From: Brachionus koreanus
Lineage: Eukaryota > Rotifera > Eurotatoria > Ploima > Brachionidae
Reading direction: 5' to 3'
Assembly (NCBI GenBank): GCA_016987375.1
Contig: PJRA01000263.1
Coordinates: 2,895,533 to 2,926,841, forward strand
DNA length: 31,309 nt
The notes under the pieces were generated by a model, which saw only the letters and a list, made by a program, of their open reading frames with translations, did not search any database and was not told the DNA's origin. How positions within the stretch are numbered: position 1 is the first letter of the stretch; each line of letters starts with the position of its first letter. Of this stretch, positions 10,143-20,631 are shown in pieces. Both the position numbers and the translations under genes were made by a program.

Positions 10143-11129
10143 TAATTCAGTTCAGATCAAAAAAATGAAAACTTAGGTAAAATGTTTTCATTATAAAACA
10201 AAAATATTTTGTTTACATAGAAATTTCGATTTCATCAACAATTCTTTTTCATTTCAAAAGGTTTTTTGCTTTGAATTTAATTATTATTTTTCAGATTTTC
10301 TTCAAAGTTAATCAAATCGAAGAAACATCTAAAAGCAAAATTCTAATTTATTTCATAATTAAAATTTAAATTAATTCAAAATTTTAAAACTGTAGAAATC
10401 AGTTAAATAAACTTGCTAAATAAAGTCTGGAAATTCGAATTAATAAAAATGCTGAAATAAATTTTTGTATAAATTTTTAGTGTTAAATATAAAATTATTA
10501 ATATAAATTATATTGAATTAATATAAATTTTTGGATTAAAAATTAATAAAAATGCTGAAAAATTATCATTATAATTCACTCATTATTTACAAAACTGCTA
10601 AATAATAAAAATTGAAAATTCTTCGCAATAAAATTGAATATTAAGCTTTTTGTTACTTTAAATTAATTCAAATAAATAAATAACTTCAATCAACAGACTT
10701 CAGTTAATGGTCAATAGACAGTAAAACAGCTGTTTTGTGAATAAGATGCTAAATAGATTAACATGTCGTTTATGAGTTGATGCGAGCTTTTTTGCTATCC
10801 TTATTCGTTAAGATTCAAATTTAATATTTTTTTCTAATCAAAAAAAAATCTGCTAATCTTGTCAAATTTCTCGAGATGAAGTTACATAAAAAAAGAATAT
10901 TGAAATTTTCTAATTGAAAACTGAAATTGTGTTAACCCTAAACATACCTTCAGAAGTTTTACGATATTTTTTATTTTAAGTCATAAAATTTTGCCTTTTT
11001 TTAAAAGTTGAATATTTTTGATTTTAGTATCTCTGTAGTCTTAAAACTTTTGGTCATATTATAAGCTAGAATAAAAAAATTTATTAAATGAGCATTTTTA
11101 AATTTTAGTACTATATTTCTAACTCGTGA
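10143..11129. other. Upstream region of the scramblase gene, no gene seen
   Basis: AT-rich DNA without coding signal. A 20-base direct repeat (aattaataaaaatgctgaaa) occurs at 10438-10457 and 10541-10560, about 103 bases apart. The stretch between also repeats 'atataaatt' and 'ataaattttt' words, suggesting a decayed tandem duplication. Confidence 0.5.
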
Positions 11130-11500
11130 ATTATGTCTAGTGGATGGTGAAAATGTGCTTAAAGTAAGAAGGTTACAAGATTGATTTAAAAAATATAAAA
11201 GTAGTGATACGAGCATTGAGCGCTTTTTCGAACGAATTATTACCTATGATGAAAAGTGGATCTATTTTTGAAATTATGATAACAGAAACCAAAAATTGGA
11301 CACATCTCATCCAGATTAGTCAATCGTTAAGAGTGCGCTTTGATAAAAAGATGATGTTTATTTGGGGGAATTTTCAGGGGATAATACTTTATCTTGAACA
11401 ATTAGAACGAATGAAAGCTTCACTTCAAGAAAAATTTCCTTGTTTGATCGACCAAAAGCTAGGTATGTAAAAGCTAAACTTCATACAGCTAGAAGAACAA
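11130..11500 (+). pseudogene. Mariner-like transposase relic, copy B
   Basis: One frame reads RRLQD-stop-FKKYKSSDTSIE (second helix-turn-helix region), then RFFERIITYDEKWIYF, a hallmark of mariner transposases carrying the first catalytic Asp (TYDEKW). After two stops it continues as KKMMFIWGNFQGIILYLEQLER and then KASLQEKFPCLIDQK. Stops, frame changes and missing central parts show that it is dead. DNA similarity to copy A (5720-6080, minus strand) is plain around 'tatgtctagt' and around 'ccttgtttga..aaagctaggt'. Confidence 0.72.
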
Positions 11501-11509
11501 CGGCAAAAA

Positions 11510-11592
11510 AAGAAGATGAGGAAGGGATCGAACCTCTTCCTCACGGCAAAAAAACATGTATGCAACCATTTTCAGCCGTCTGCCATTTAAAC
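11510..11592 (-). repeat. tRNA-derived SINE relic, copy 1
   Basis: On the minus strand there is an A-box-like TGGCAGACGGC (11585-11575) and a good B box GGTTCGATCC (11534-11525). The spacing suits an internal RNA polymerase III promoter. The segment does not fold into a clean tRNA: the acceptor ends do not pair and the central arm is replaced by a T run. It shares the 'TACATG' core and layout with the copy near 29040. It directly follows the mariner relic. Confidence 0.45.
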
Positions 11593-12427
11593 TGTTATAT
11601 TTTTTAAAAAAATAACTTCTCAAAATAAAAATAAGAATCTTTAAATAATATTAACAAAGGCAACCGACCATTTGGCTGCAAAAATCCACGTGCCAAGCAA
11701 ACTGGTTCACATTCAATACAAGTCACAATATTAAGACTAAAATGTAGGCTAATATTCGCCGAATACATAAAACCAATCAATATTTATTAAATAAAGCAAT
11801 AATTTATTTTTATATTAACTTATGAAGCCAAAATTTCAAGGTTATTTAGTTTCTTAAAAAAAATTTAAGAATTTACTCTAAAAGACTTTTTAACTAATAA
11901 AATATCAATTTTCCATAGCACATAGTTTTTATTATTAAAAGTTTTTATTTTTATATCTTCCAAATATTAAATTAAATTATTGAACGTTTAAATATTTACA
12001 AAAAACTTTTTTAGGTATAACACGAGATAAGCGATTTGATTAAATTTTATTTATATTATTTTATTAATTTTTAATATTTTAAACAATTAAAAAAAACAAT
12101 AACATAGAATATTTAAATTTTTAAAATCAAACCATTTAATCCTAGAAAATACTCTTTATTTTTGTCTTTATTTTTTTTAAAGTTAATTATTCAATTTTTT
12201 TTTACATTTATTTTTTATCAATTTGAAAAATCAAACAACAGCTAAAAAATTTTAAAATTAAAAAAATAAAATGCTTAAATGATTTTACTTTTCTTCTCTA
12301 AAATTACGTTATTTTATTTTTGTTATTATATTATCTTAAAGCGTTTTAAATTAGCATTTATTCTGAATTTTTAATATACATAATATCTTCAATAAAATTT
12401 AAAAAACAGAAAAAAATTATAGAGAAT
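11593..12427. other. Upstream region of PARG, nothing recognised
   Basis: Strongly AT-rich, with stops in all frames. No motif beyond A/T runs could be identified; it presumably holds the PARG promoter. Confidence 0.5.
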
Positions 12428-15400
12428 ATGATTTATAGTTTCGATTTTTTTACACATGATGAGCATGAAAAATATGAAGAGAATTTAGAAGAAAATTCCA
12501 ATCAAATTGATGAATCAATTGATGTTGAATCAGACTGTCCAGACCCGTTTGGCGACTTTGAAAAAAATGAAAAGCATACAATATTATTTAATTTAGTTAA
12601 TTTCTAATTTAGAAACATAAACTATTTTGTAAATAAAATTTTAATTTAAGAATGAAGATAACCAAAAAAATGCCTTAGATATTTTAAATGATGAATTTGT
12701 TATTCTGCCTTTTTCAAAATTCAATGTAAATGAACAAAATGAAGTATTTTATAAAATTTTAAAGTGTAAAAATAAATTTTTTTTTCAAATTTTTAGCCAG
12801 TTTGGGACAAGATCTGTTCAAGTTTATCTCAGTTCAAGACCGATTTGAAAAATTTGAGCGATTCATCTGATTTTGGATCTCTAGTATGAAAATCACTTTT
12901 TTTCAATTAGATATTGATATAATTATTTCAAATGAAGTTCTTTGATTGCGTAAAAGGATATAACTCATCTGTTCAAAATTTTGATAATCTAAAATGTTTG
13001 TTCAAAAAAGTAATATTTATTAATTATTTGGTATTTATTTTAAAAAAAAATATTTAACTTAAAGACCGATTGTGCAGACGAAAAATTCAATTTTGAACAT
13101 ATTTACCAAACAGTTTTACCAAAAATGATTGATTTAGCTCTAAAACTTCCTGATCTTATTAAACTTCCTATTCCTGTATTAAAATCAGGTAAAAAATTAA
13201 TAAGAATAGTTTAATCTTAAAATATAATGAATGTAATGCAGGAAAATCGCATTCAATTTCTTTGAATCAAGAACAATGTGCTTCTCTTCTAGCAAATGGT
13301 TTCTTTTGTACATTTTTGGATCGCTATGAAAAAAATAGTTGCGACAAAATTTCATCATTAAATTTCGATAAGTAAAATTAAAAAAAAAATCTTTTTTCTC
13401 TTAGTTTTTTAGACTTTTTATGAAACAAGATGAAAACTCTGACCTCTTAAAGCTAGAAAAGCTTAAGTGTATTTTACATTTCTTTAGTCGTATAACTGAT
13501 AAGATAGAATCGAACAGCGATAAATTGAGCATTATCACATTTAGTAGAATTTTTAACGAGGAAATCAATATTAATAGATTTAAAAAGTCAAAGAAAAAAA
13601 TCCGAATTCCGATAATATCCAATTGCAGTCGCATTGAAGATTGTAAAGGTGCTTTACAATTAGATTTCTCATGTAAGCGAATTGGAAGTGGAATTTTATC
13701 AGGCGGTTGTGTTCAAGAAGAAATTCGCTTCTCAATTTGCCCAGAACTGATAGTATCTATGCTATTCTCTGAATGCATGAACGATTATGAATGCATATTG
13801 ATTAGAGGAGTTGAGCGATTTTCTGAGTACGTTGGCTATGATGAAAGTTTTAAGTGGAATGGTGACTACTTAGACCATACTGATAAAGATAAATTTAATC
13901 GAATGATGACTGATATTCTTGCAATTGACCCTCTTTATTTTACTGATTCCTTAGATCAATACAAAGAAGAACACTTTTTTAGGGAAATTAATAAATGTTT
14001 TATCGGCTTTAGAATAAAAAGCAGGTTTAATCTAGAAGATAGCGTTTTGCCACGGATTGCAACTGGAAATTGGGGTTGTGGTGATTATAAGGGTAATATA
14101 GAACTAAAATGTAAGCTAAAAATGTTATTATTTGTTAAAGTTTTAATATAAATAACTAGTTGAAAGTCAAAAATTGAACACTATAAGTTCCAATTTTTTA
14201 GCAAATTAACACTAGAAAATCAATATAAAAATTTCAAATTTTAGCTATGAGACATTTTGAATATTTTTTCTGAAAATGAATTAAATTTTATAAAGATTTA
14301 TTGAAAAACAACATGTTTAACTTTCAAAAGTTATTTTATTAAATTTTATTTCTATGAAAAAAAATTTAAGTTTTAGTTTTTTAAAAAAGAGGTCTAGTGT
14401 TATATACCGAACTATTTTAACTTTTTTTAAAAGATGTAAACTTAAATTTTTTATTGTTAAAAGTACTTTTACTTAGATATTTTCTTCGAAAAAAACTTTC
14501 AATCTCATTCTAAATTAAAAATTAGAAAAGATCTATGAAAAAAAATTCCATTTTTTTATAAGATTCTGATAAATGGCAGTAAATGCATTATTCAATCTGT
14601 TAAGAGACTAAAGTATCGTCAACTAAATAGATTATTTTGCCACGGACAATGCCAAAAATATGCAAATAAAGCAAAAAAAAAGCTCTTTAGCGTTGTCCAA
14701 TTATGAATCATATTCAATCAAAAAGTCTAAAATTGGGTTGTAAAGAATTCCATATTTTTCGGTGCTCAACTAATGTTTTTTTCGATTTTCCTGAAAAATA
14801 TACTTTTAGGACTTGACCGTATGTCGCACCATTATTGTAACCTACTAAACACCGCCAAAATCGTCTAATTAATTTTTTTGAACGGCAAATAGCCCTAGAA
14901 TTTTCAGGAAAATCGAAAAAAACATTAGTTGAGCACCAAAAAATATGGAATTCTTTAGTTCAATCTAAAAATTCTAATTAAAGAATTTAAATTTGATAAA
15001 TTTGTTAAAAAACACATGATTTGAAGAGATTTTTTAAGAAAAATAAAACAATAAATTAAAAAGTATAACCAAAGATTTGTTCAGAATTTTGTCTAGATTT
15101 TTTTTAAGAAAAAAAAATGGGGTTAAATTGATCCCTCGGAGGAGATACAATTTAAATTAGAAAAAACACATTTTCCCCTTTTTTAGCCAACAAAACCGCC
15201 ACACCCTTTTTTTTCTAAATTACATAAGCATGTAGATAATTTTATGCTCCTTCAGAATATATATACTTTTTTAGTATATTTAAGCTTTATCTTTGAGATT
15301 TTGGGTCTTAAAGAACAACAACTTTTTAAAGGGTTTGCTATTTTAGAAACCCTGGGTGTAAAAATTTTTTTTTTAGCCCACTCGAAAAAAAATTTTTATT

Positions 15401-16428
15401 AGGTTTTCGAGGGCGTAGATAACGAATTTTGAGTCAAAAGTTTTGAATTTCGTGAACTTTATAAACAACAAAAGCTTTTTTTTGCGGTTCAAAATAAGTT
15501 TATTATCATATTTTTTCTATGATTAAAAACTGAAAATTTGTCAAAATGACAAAACCGGTGCTTCTAGTGTTTAATCAGGATTTTTATATTCAAATTTTAA
15601 ATCTTTTATTAAAAAAAAAGAAAAAATGTTCCATTAAAAATAATATTCATAAATCATGAATTATTTAAAGCATAGATATTACTTGTTGATAAAAGAAAGG
15701 AAAAAAAAATTTCTTTAATAGAGTCACTTTTGTGGTTAGAAGAAACATTTAGCAAGTCCGACTATAAAGGGTAGAACTAGAGTTAGGCTGCATTTTAGAG
15801 TTATATGGCAAAGTAAAATTTTTGATCAAATTCCATTTTTCAAATATGATTAAAATATTTTAAATGAGTAATTAAATTTCATCGCAGATTTTTAAATTTT
15901 TATAATATTTCAAAGCTTTATTTTTAAATTTTTGAAAAAGGATTGTAATTCATAAAAATTTAATTTCGCATTATAAAATGTTTTGATCATTTTTGAAAAA
16001 TTAAACTTGATCTATTAAATTAAATCAAATAATAAGTATTAGATAGATTATCAAAATAATAAGAAATAAAAAGGAAAAAATTTTGATTCAATTTCATTTT
16101 AGTTTAAAGAACTTTTTTAATAGTTTTAATTCAAATAATTGTTGCAAGTGAAGTGGATCGTGATTTGATATATTACACATTTGAAAATCCAGAAACATGC
16201 CGGAATCTAATTAGAATCATAGAGATAATAAAAAATAATTCATTGCTAGTCAAAGACGCATTTCGAATCATATGTCAATATTGCAACAAGATACAAAAAT
16301 TGCTACACAAACAGGAAACACCTTCAAGCCCAACCGATCAGATCAAGCATTTTTTCAAAAATGTTTTTAATATTAAAACTAATGATAGTCTTGTTGATTA
16401 TTTAGAGCATCATTCAAAAAAAAACTAG
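12428..16428 (+). CDS. PARG: Poly(ADP-ribose) glycohydrolase
   Basis: Exons are 12428-12595, 12651-12743, 12797-12883, 12938-13009, 13065-13188, 13242-13371, 13413-14110 and 16124-16428. They are in phase throughout and give 558 residues. The enzyme cuts ribose-ribose bonds in poly(ADP-ribose), reversing PARP signals. The helical accessory region carries LPKMIDLALKLPDL and ISLNQEQCASLLANGFFCTF. The macrodomain-like core has LQLDFSCKRIGSGILSGG followed by VQEEIRF: Asp309 and the catalytic Glu327-Glu328 are kept. Also kept are SEYVGYDES, AIDPLYF and ATGNWGCGDYKGN. The last exon gives FLIQIIVASEVDRDLIYYTF and a short helical tail. Unusually, the canonical GGG of the catalytic loop reads GSG (316-318), and the Asn expected after DFA is Cys312. 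The N-terminus is acidic and short, without the long regulatory region of vertebrate PARG. The first donor (GTTAAT) is atypical, so exon 1 is the least certain part. Confidence 0.93.
14741..14957. mobile_element. Hairpin/foldback element in the PARG last intron
   Basis: Left arm 14741-14797 and right arm 14901-14957 are inverted copies, matching at 56 of 57 positions by eye. They flank a 103-base non-repetitive spacer. Outside the arms the similarity decays but traces remain ('attgggttgtaaag' against 'attgaactaaag'). Near-perfect arms mean a recent insertion or strong folding constraint. The spacer encodes nothing recognisable, so a non-autonomous foldback or MITE-type element is the likeliest reading. 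It also means the PARG pre-mRNA can form a long hairpin. Confidence 0.75.
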
Positions 16429-16442
16429 AAATTTCTAGTTTT
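16421..16442. repeat. Perfect 22-base palindrome across the PARG stop codon
   Basis: The sequence is an 11-base arm (AAAACTAGAAA) followed immediately by its reverse complement. It contains the TAG stop at 16426-16428. It may be chance in AT-rich DNA or a short structure at the start of the 3' UTR. Confidence 0.6.
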
Positions 16443-17071
16443 CTGGAAAAAGCCTATTGACTTCTGTTTTTATCATACATGCTTTTTTAAAATTTTTTCT
16501 ATTAGCATCTTAAGATTAAAATTTTGCTTATTGGATTTCTTAGCTTTCGAATAATAAAAAATGTAATTTATTTTATCAAATTAAAAATTTTGCATAAAAA
16601 TTTAAAAGATTTTAATTTTAAAAAAATCAATTATAATTACCGTAAATATTTGTTTTTTTTTAACGCGACTCTAAAAGCCCACGAACTTGGTATTAGTGAC
16701 TCAACAAACATTGGTGATACCTTTACCGAAAATTCCTATCCAAACTAAAACCTTCTTTGAAAGCTTCTTATTTCTAGCAAAACTAACGAAGTTTCGAAAA
16801 AATATTCAATTTATTGCAAAGATATTGCACCGCTAGTTACTTCTTGTTTTCTCATTTTATCGAAAAAGAAAATCTAACTAATTTCAATTTTTAAAAGTTA
16901 AACAAAAATAAAAAAGAAGTAAAAAAAATTGTTATTATTCACCTAAAAGCGTTTTAAAATAGAATAATTGAAAAAATATGCTTTGAATTTGGAAAAATAA
17001 TGCCTAGCTAAAAAATATTCTTTCTTAAAAAAATTATTATAAAAATTAAGTAATATTTCGTTTTATTTCAG
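16429..17071. other. PARG 3' flank and STELLO-like gene upstream region
   Basis: An open stretch at 16524-16748 ends in a less AT-rich segment (KAHELGISDSTNIGDTFTEN), but it matches nothing I know and lacks a convincing start. A good acceptor (ttttatttcag) at 17061-17071 suggests that the downstream gene has an upstream exon or a 5' UTR intron beginning in this interval. Confidence 0.4.
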
Positions 17072-17107
17072 AGAATAGCTTTTGAAAATAACCATAATAT
17101 TAAAGAA

Positions 17108-19342
17108 ATGATTCCAAAATTGAAGAACAACGAAATTATTCGATTAATATATATTATCTTAATTTTTTTATTTATTTTATTTTCAATCAGATTTTTTAGT
17201 TATAATCAGCACTTGAATTTTAAAATAATTCAAAGGCCTAAATTTAACAAAGAAAAATTATCTGATAAATGGATTGTTGTTACAACAATATCAGAACCCA
17301 CTGAACAATGTAAAAAATTATCAAACCTAAAAGGCTTCAGATTATTAGTTGTAGGAGATAAAAAAACACCATCAAACTGGAAACTTGATAAAGCAACTTT
17401 TTTATCAGTAAATGATCAAGAAAAATTACAATTCAAATCATTTTATTCAACTCCTATTAATTCCTATACCAGAAAAAATATTGGCTATCTTTATGCAATA
17501 TTGAATGGAGCTGAATTCATTTACGATACTGATGATGATAATGCACCAACTATAGAACTGGATAAGTATTTTAATTTTAAAAATACTGAATATGGTTTAG
17601 TTTATGACTGCAGTAACACGGAAAGAATAATTAAACCTTATGCTCATTTTGGTCAGCCTCAAATTTGGCCTAGAGGCTTTCCTTTAGATTGCATTAAAGA
17701 TATTTATAACAACAGCTATGTTTCAGGAATTAGAAAAATGTCTATTGTCCAACAAGGAGTTGTCAATGGTGATCCAGATGTCGATGCCATATTTGGATTG
17801 ACCAAAAGTATGAAATATAGAAAAATTGATCTTTATTTTGATTCAAGTTCTCCATCATTTCAAATTCCAATGTACAAAATATCGCCTTATAATTCACAGA
17901 ATACTCTAATTAGCTATTCAGGGTTTTGGAGTCTGTATCTACCACAAAGTGTTGAATTTAGACTTACTGATATATGGAGGTCTTACTGGGCTCAAAGACT
18001 CATGTGGTTGATAAACGAAACTGTCAGTTTCAATGGTCCTAATGCATATCAATTAAGAAACTCTCACAACTATCTCAAAGATTTTGAACAAGAAAAATCG
18101 ATGTATTTGAAAACAGAAAAATTAATTGAATTTTTGTTCAATTGGTATTGCAAACATTCTAGCTTTTATGCATGCATGATTCAATTGACCACGGATATGG
18201 CAATTGAAGAGTTTTGGGAAAAATCGGAAATTAATTCAGTAAAAAATTGGATTGATGATTTGAAATCAATTGGATACAAAGAACCTGAAATAGTTAATTT
18301 CGAAGTTAAATCTTTAAATTTACAAAAGTGTGAAAACAGAATTGGCTCGTTCAGTTACACTAAAATTCGATATACTCCAAATTTTCAAAAATCAATTGAA
18401 TCGATTAATTTTGATACAACTCGTAATGAAATGTCTAATAAGTATGAATATTTCACTTATTTATGCAAAAATTCCAATGTTATTTTAAACAAAACAATTT
18501 TAAATAACAATACTTTAAAATTTAATTTTACAATATTAGTGACATTTAATCGAAACGCTTTTGAGGATAACATTATTTTTTTGCAAAATCTTTATAGATA
18601 TCATTTTCAAAATGTAATTTTTTGTGGTGCTAATATAATCGACAAGTTAAGCTCTTACAGGGGTAAAAGTAAAAAATTTGACTCATTTACATTCATAGAA
18701 ATGGTTGACTTTGGAATTGGCGGATACCATTATTTTTGTGCAAGTAAAGTGATTGAAATGGGCTTCAAAACAGAGGGAATTTTACTTTTAAGTGATGATG
18801 TTCTATTAAAATTTTGGAATTTAAAAAATTTTAGTACCAAAAATGTGTGGTTTACGAACGATTTAATTCTAAACACAAAGATGCGTTTAAATGAAAAACC
18901 TAGATGGGTCCACTGGCCTAATGTTAAAAATGTAATAAAAATGTGGACTGATTTCGAGTCAGTAATAAAAACTCGGGGAAATAAAGAGGAAAAGATAAAA
19001 ATAAAAAGCTTTTTCAATCAAATCAAACAAAATCAGGATCATATTGAAAATATAACAAAAATAAAAAATTGTGGATCGGACATATTTTATTTACCTGGAG
19101 AAAAATTTGAAATAGGCTATTATCTTTTGAACAAATTTCGAAAATATAATGTTTTTTTAGAACTTGCGGTTCCAATTATTTTAGCAGGCATAGAAGAGAA
19201 CAAAACAGCTCAAATTATAAATGGACATTATGAATGGGGTGGAGTTCCGCTAAATTTTGATAAAATGTATTCTAGAATAAATTTTTTTCATCCTTTTAAA
19301 CTTAGCAAACTAAAACAAAAAACAGTATCTTTAAATTATTGA
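17108..19342 (+). CDS. STELLO/DUF288-family glycosyltransferase-like type II membrane protein
   Basis: Intronless from this ATG: 744 residues. A short N-terminal tail is followed by one membrane helix at about 11-31 (IIRLIYIILIFLFILFSIRF) and then a lumenal region, the type II layout of Golgi enzymes. The first domain begins DKWIVVTTISEPTEQCK and has a nucleotide-sugar-type acidic motif YDTDDDN (139-145). It also has the family blocks FGQPQIWPRGFPLDCI, VQQGVVNGDPDVDAIFGL and PYNSQNTLISYSGFW. A second glycosyltransferase-like domain runs from about 480, with LLLSDDVLLKFW near 560. Plant STELLO proteins act in the Golgi on cellulose synthase assembly; animal members, known from nematodes, have no clear role, so the substrate here is unknown. 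The frame is open back to a splice acceptor at 17071, so an upstream exon could extend the N-terminus. The next feature downstream is the assembly gap. Confidence 0.85.
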   Translation: MIPKLKNNEIIRLIYIILIFLFILFSIRFFSYNQHLNFKIIQRPKFNKEKLSDKWIVVTTISEPTEQCKKLSNLKGFRLLVVGDKKTPSNWKLDKATFLSVNDQEKLQFKSFYSTPINSYTRKNIGYLYAILNGAEFIYDTDDDNAPTIELDKYFNFKNTEYGLVYDCSNTERIIKPYAHFGQPQIWPRGFPLDCIKDIYNNSYVSGIRKMSIVQQGVVNGDPDVDAIFGLTKSMKYRKIDLYFDSSSPSFQIPMYKISPYNSQNTLISYSGFWSLYLPQSVEFRLTDIWRSYWAQRLMWLINETVSFNGPNAYQLRNSHNYLKDFEQEKSMYLKTEKLIEFLFNWYCKHSSFYACMIQLTTDMAIEEFWEKSEINSVKNWIDDLKSIGYKEPEIVNFEVKSLNLQKCENRIGSFSYTKIRYTPNFQKSIESINFDTTRNEMSNKYEYFTYLCKNSNVILNKTILNNNTLKFNFTILVTFNRNAFEDNIIFLQNLYRYHFQNVIFCGANIIDKLSSYRGKSKKFDSFTFIEMVDFGIGGYHYFCASKVIEMGFKTEGILLLSDDVLLKFWNLKNFSTKNVWFTNDLILNTKMRLNEKPRWVHWPNVKNVIKMWTDFESVIKTRGNKEEKIKIKSFFNQIKQNQDHIENITKIKNCGSDIFYLPGEKFEIGYYLLNKFRKYNVFLELAVPIILAGIEENKTAQIINGHYEWGGVPLNFDKMYSRINFFHPFKLSKLKQKTVSLNY

Positions 19343-19408
19343 TTTTTTTTTCTCAATGATTATGTCAATCATACATTTTAATTTATTTTTTAAAAAATTT
19401 TAAAAAAT

Positions 19409-19941
19409 NNNNNNNNNNNNNNNNNNNNNNNNNNNNNNNNNNNNNNNNNNNNNNNNNNNNNNNNNNNNNNNNNNNNNNNNNNNNNNNNNNNNNNNNNNNN
19501 NNNNNNNNNNNNNNNNNNNNNNNNNNNNNNNNNNNNNNNNNNNNNNNNNNNNNNNNNNNNNNNNNNNNNNNNNNNNNNNNNNNNNNNNNNNNNNNNNNNN
19601 NNNNNNNNNNNNNNNNNNNNNNNNNNNNNNNNNNNNNNNNNNNNNNNNNNNNNNNNNNNNNNNNNNNNNNNNNNNNNNNNNNNNNNNNNNNNNNNNNNNN
19701 NNNNNNNNNNNNNNNNNNNNNNNNNNNNNNNNNNNNNNNNNNNNNNNNNNNNNNNNNNNNNNNNNNNNNNNNNNNNNNNNNNNNNNNNNNNNNNNNNNNN
19801 NNNNNNNNNNNNNNNNNNNNNNNNNNNNNNNNNNNNNNNNNNNNNNNNNNNNNNNNNNNNNNNNNNNNNNNNNNNNNNNNNNNNNNNNNNNNNNNNNNNN
19901 NNNNNNNNNNNNNNNNNNNNNNNNNNNNNNNNNNNNNNNNN
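19409..19941. other. Assembly gap (533 N)
   Basis: A run of unknown bases directly after the STELLO-like gene's 3' flank. Its edges are A/T-rich. The true length may differ from the stated number of Ns. Confidence 0.99.
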
Positions 19942-20141
19942 TTATTTTTCTAAAGCTTTTTGGTTTTAATTTTTTAAAATAAGAAACTATTTAGATGGAT
20001 TTTCTAAATTCTATATTTTTCGCCTTTTTGGGGAAGAATGCATATCCCCCATTTTTTACTAAAATTTACAAAATTTTATTCTGGTTGAATTCAATCATAA
20101 GTCAAAAAAAATTTTTCTTTTTCTGCTTTTTTAATTGAGTA

Positions 20142-20629
20142 CCCGAGGGAACAAAAACAGAAAAAAAACACTGTTTAAACATAAGCGTTTAAACGAAATA
20201 AAAACAGACGATAAACGAGGATAAAACAGCCAAAAAAAAACTATTATTTTTGTTTAAAAAAATTATTAAGACAAGAATTTAGACAAATTAAGTAATAAAT
20301 AATTAAATTAAAATAAAATTTAATTAAAAAAATTCAATATTTTATCAATTCAACATTCAATAATGTTTATTGGTGTTTTTTATTAATTCTTTGCGATTGT
20401 TTTTTTAAAGATTATATTGTTAAAAAATATTTTAAACATTATTTTAAAATTAATATTAAATATTAAAATCATTTTAATTGAAATATTTTGTTCTGTTTAA
20501 AAAGTGCTTTTCGCTCGTTTTTTTGGTTCAAAAAACGGTCACGTTTCGCATAAGACAAAGCGAAAACGCACAAAAAACAGCTACCAAACGCCGTTTAAAC
20601 AGTGTTTTGTCTGTTTTTGTCCCCTCGGA
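20142..20629. mobile_element. 488-bp MITE with TA target duplication
   Basis: The left end starts cccgagggaacaaaaacag directly after TA (20140-20141). The right end, read inwards on the minus strand, starts tccgaggggacaaaaacag before TA (20630-20631). The inverted similarity continues through 'aaaacactgtttaaac' on both sides, giving termini of about 40 bases with few differences. The interior is AT-rich and lacks a transposase. A TA duplication and short inverted termini point to mobilisation by a Tc1/mariner-type transposase in trans. A GTTTAAAC palindromic word recurs three times near the ends. Confidence 0.8.
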
Positions 20630-20631
20630 TA

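Noticed and set aside
11510..11592. Functional tRNA gene on the minus strand
   Set aside because: The B box is good, but the acceptor and anticodon stems do not pair; a SINE relic fits better.
13420..14151. Stand-alone 243-residue PARG-like ORF
   Set aside because: It is one exon of the PARG gene; the end after 14110 is intron translation.
15100..15800. A further repeat in the PARG intron
   Set aside because: Runs and words such as 'cgagggcg' and 'agggtttgc' looked element-like, but no termini, duplication or coding trace could be defined.
16524..16748. 74-residue ORF between PARG and the STELLO-like gene
   Set aside because: The N-terminal part is low-complexity AT translation and no family is recognised. 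The less AT-rich end near 16670-16740 is mentioned only as an oddity.
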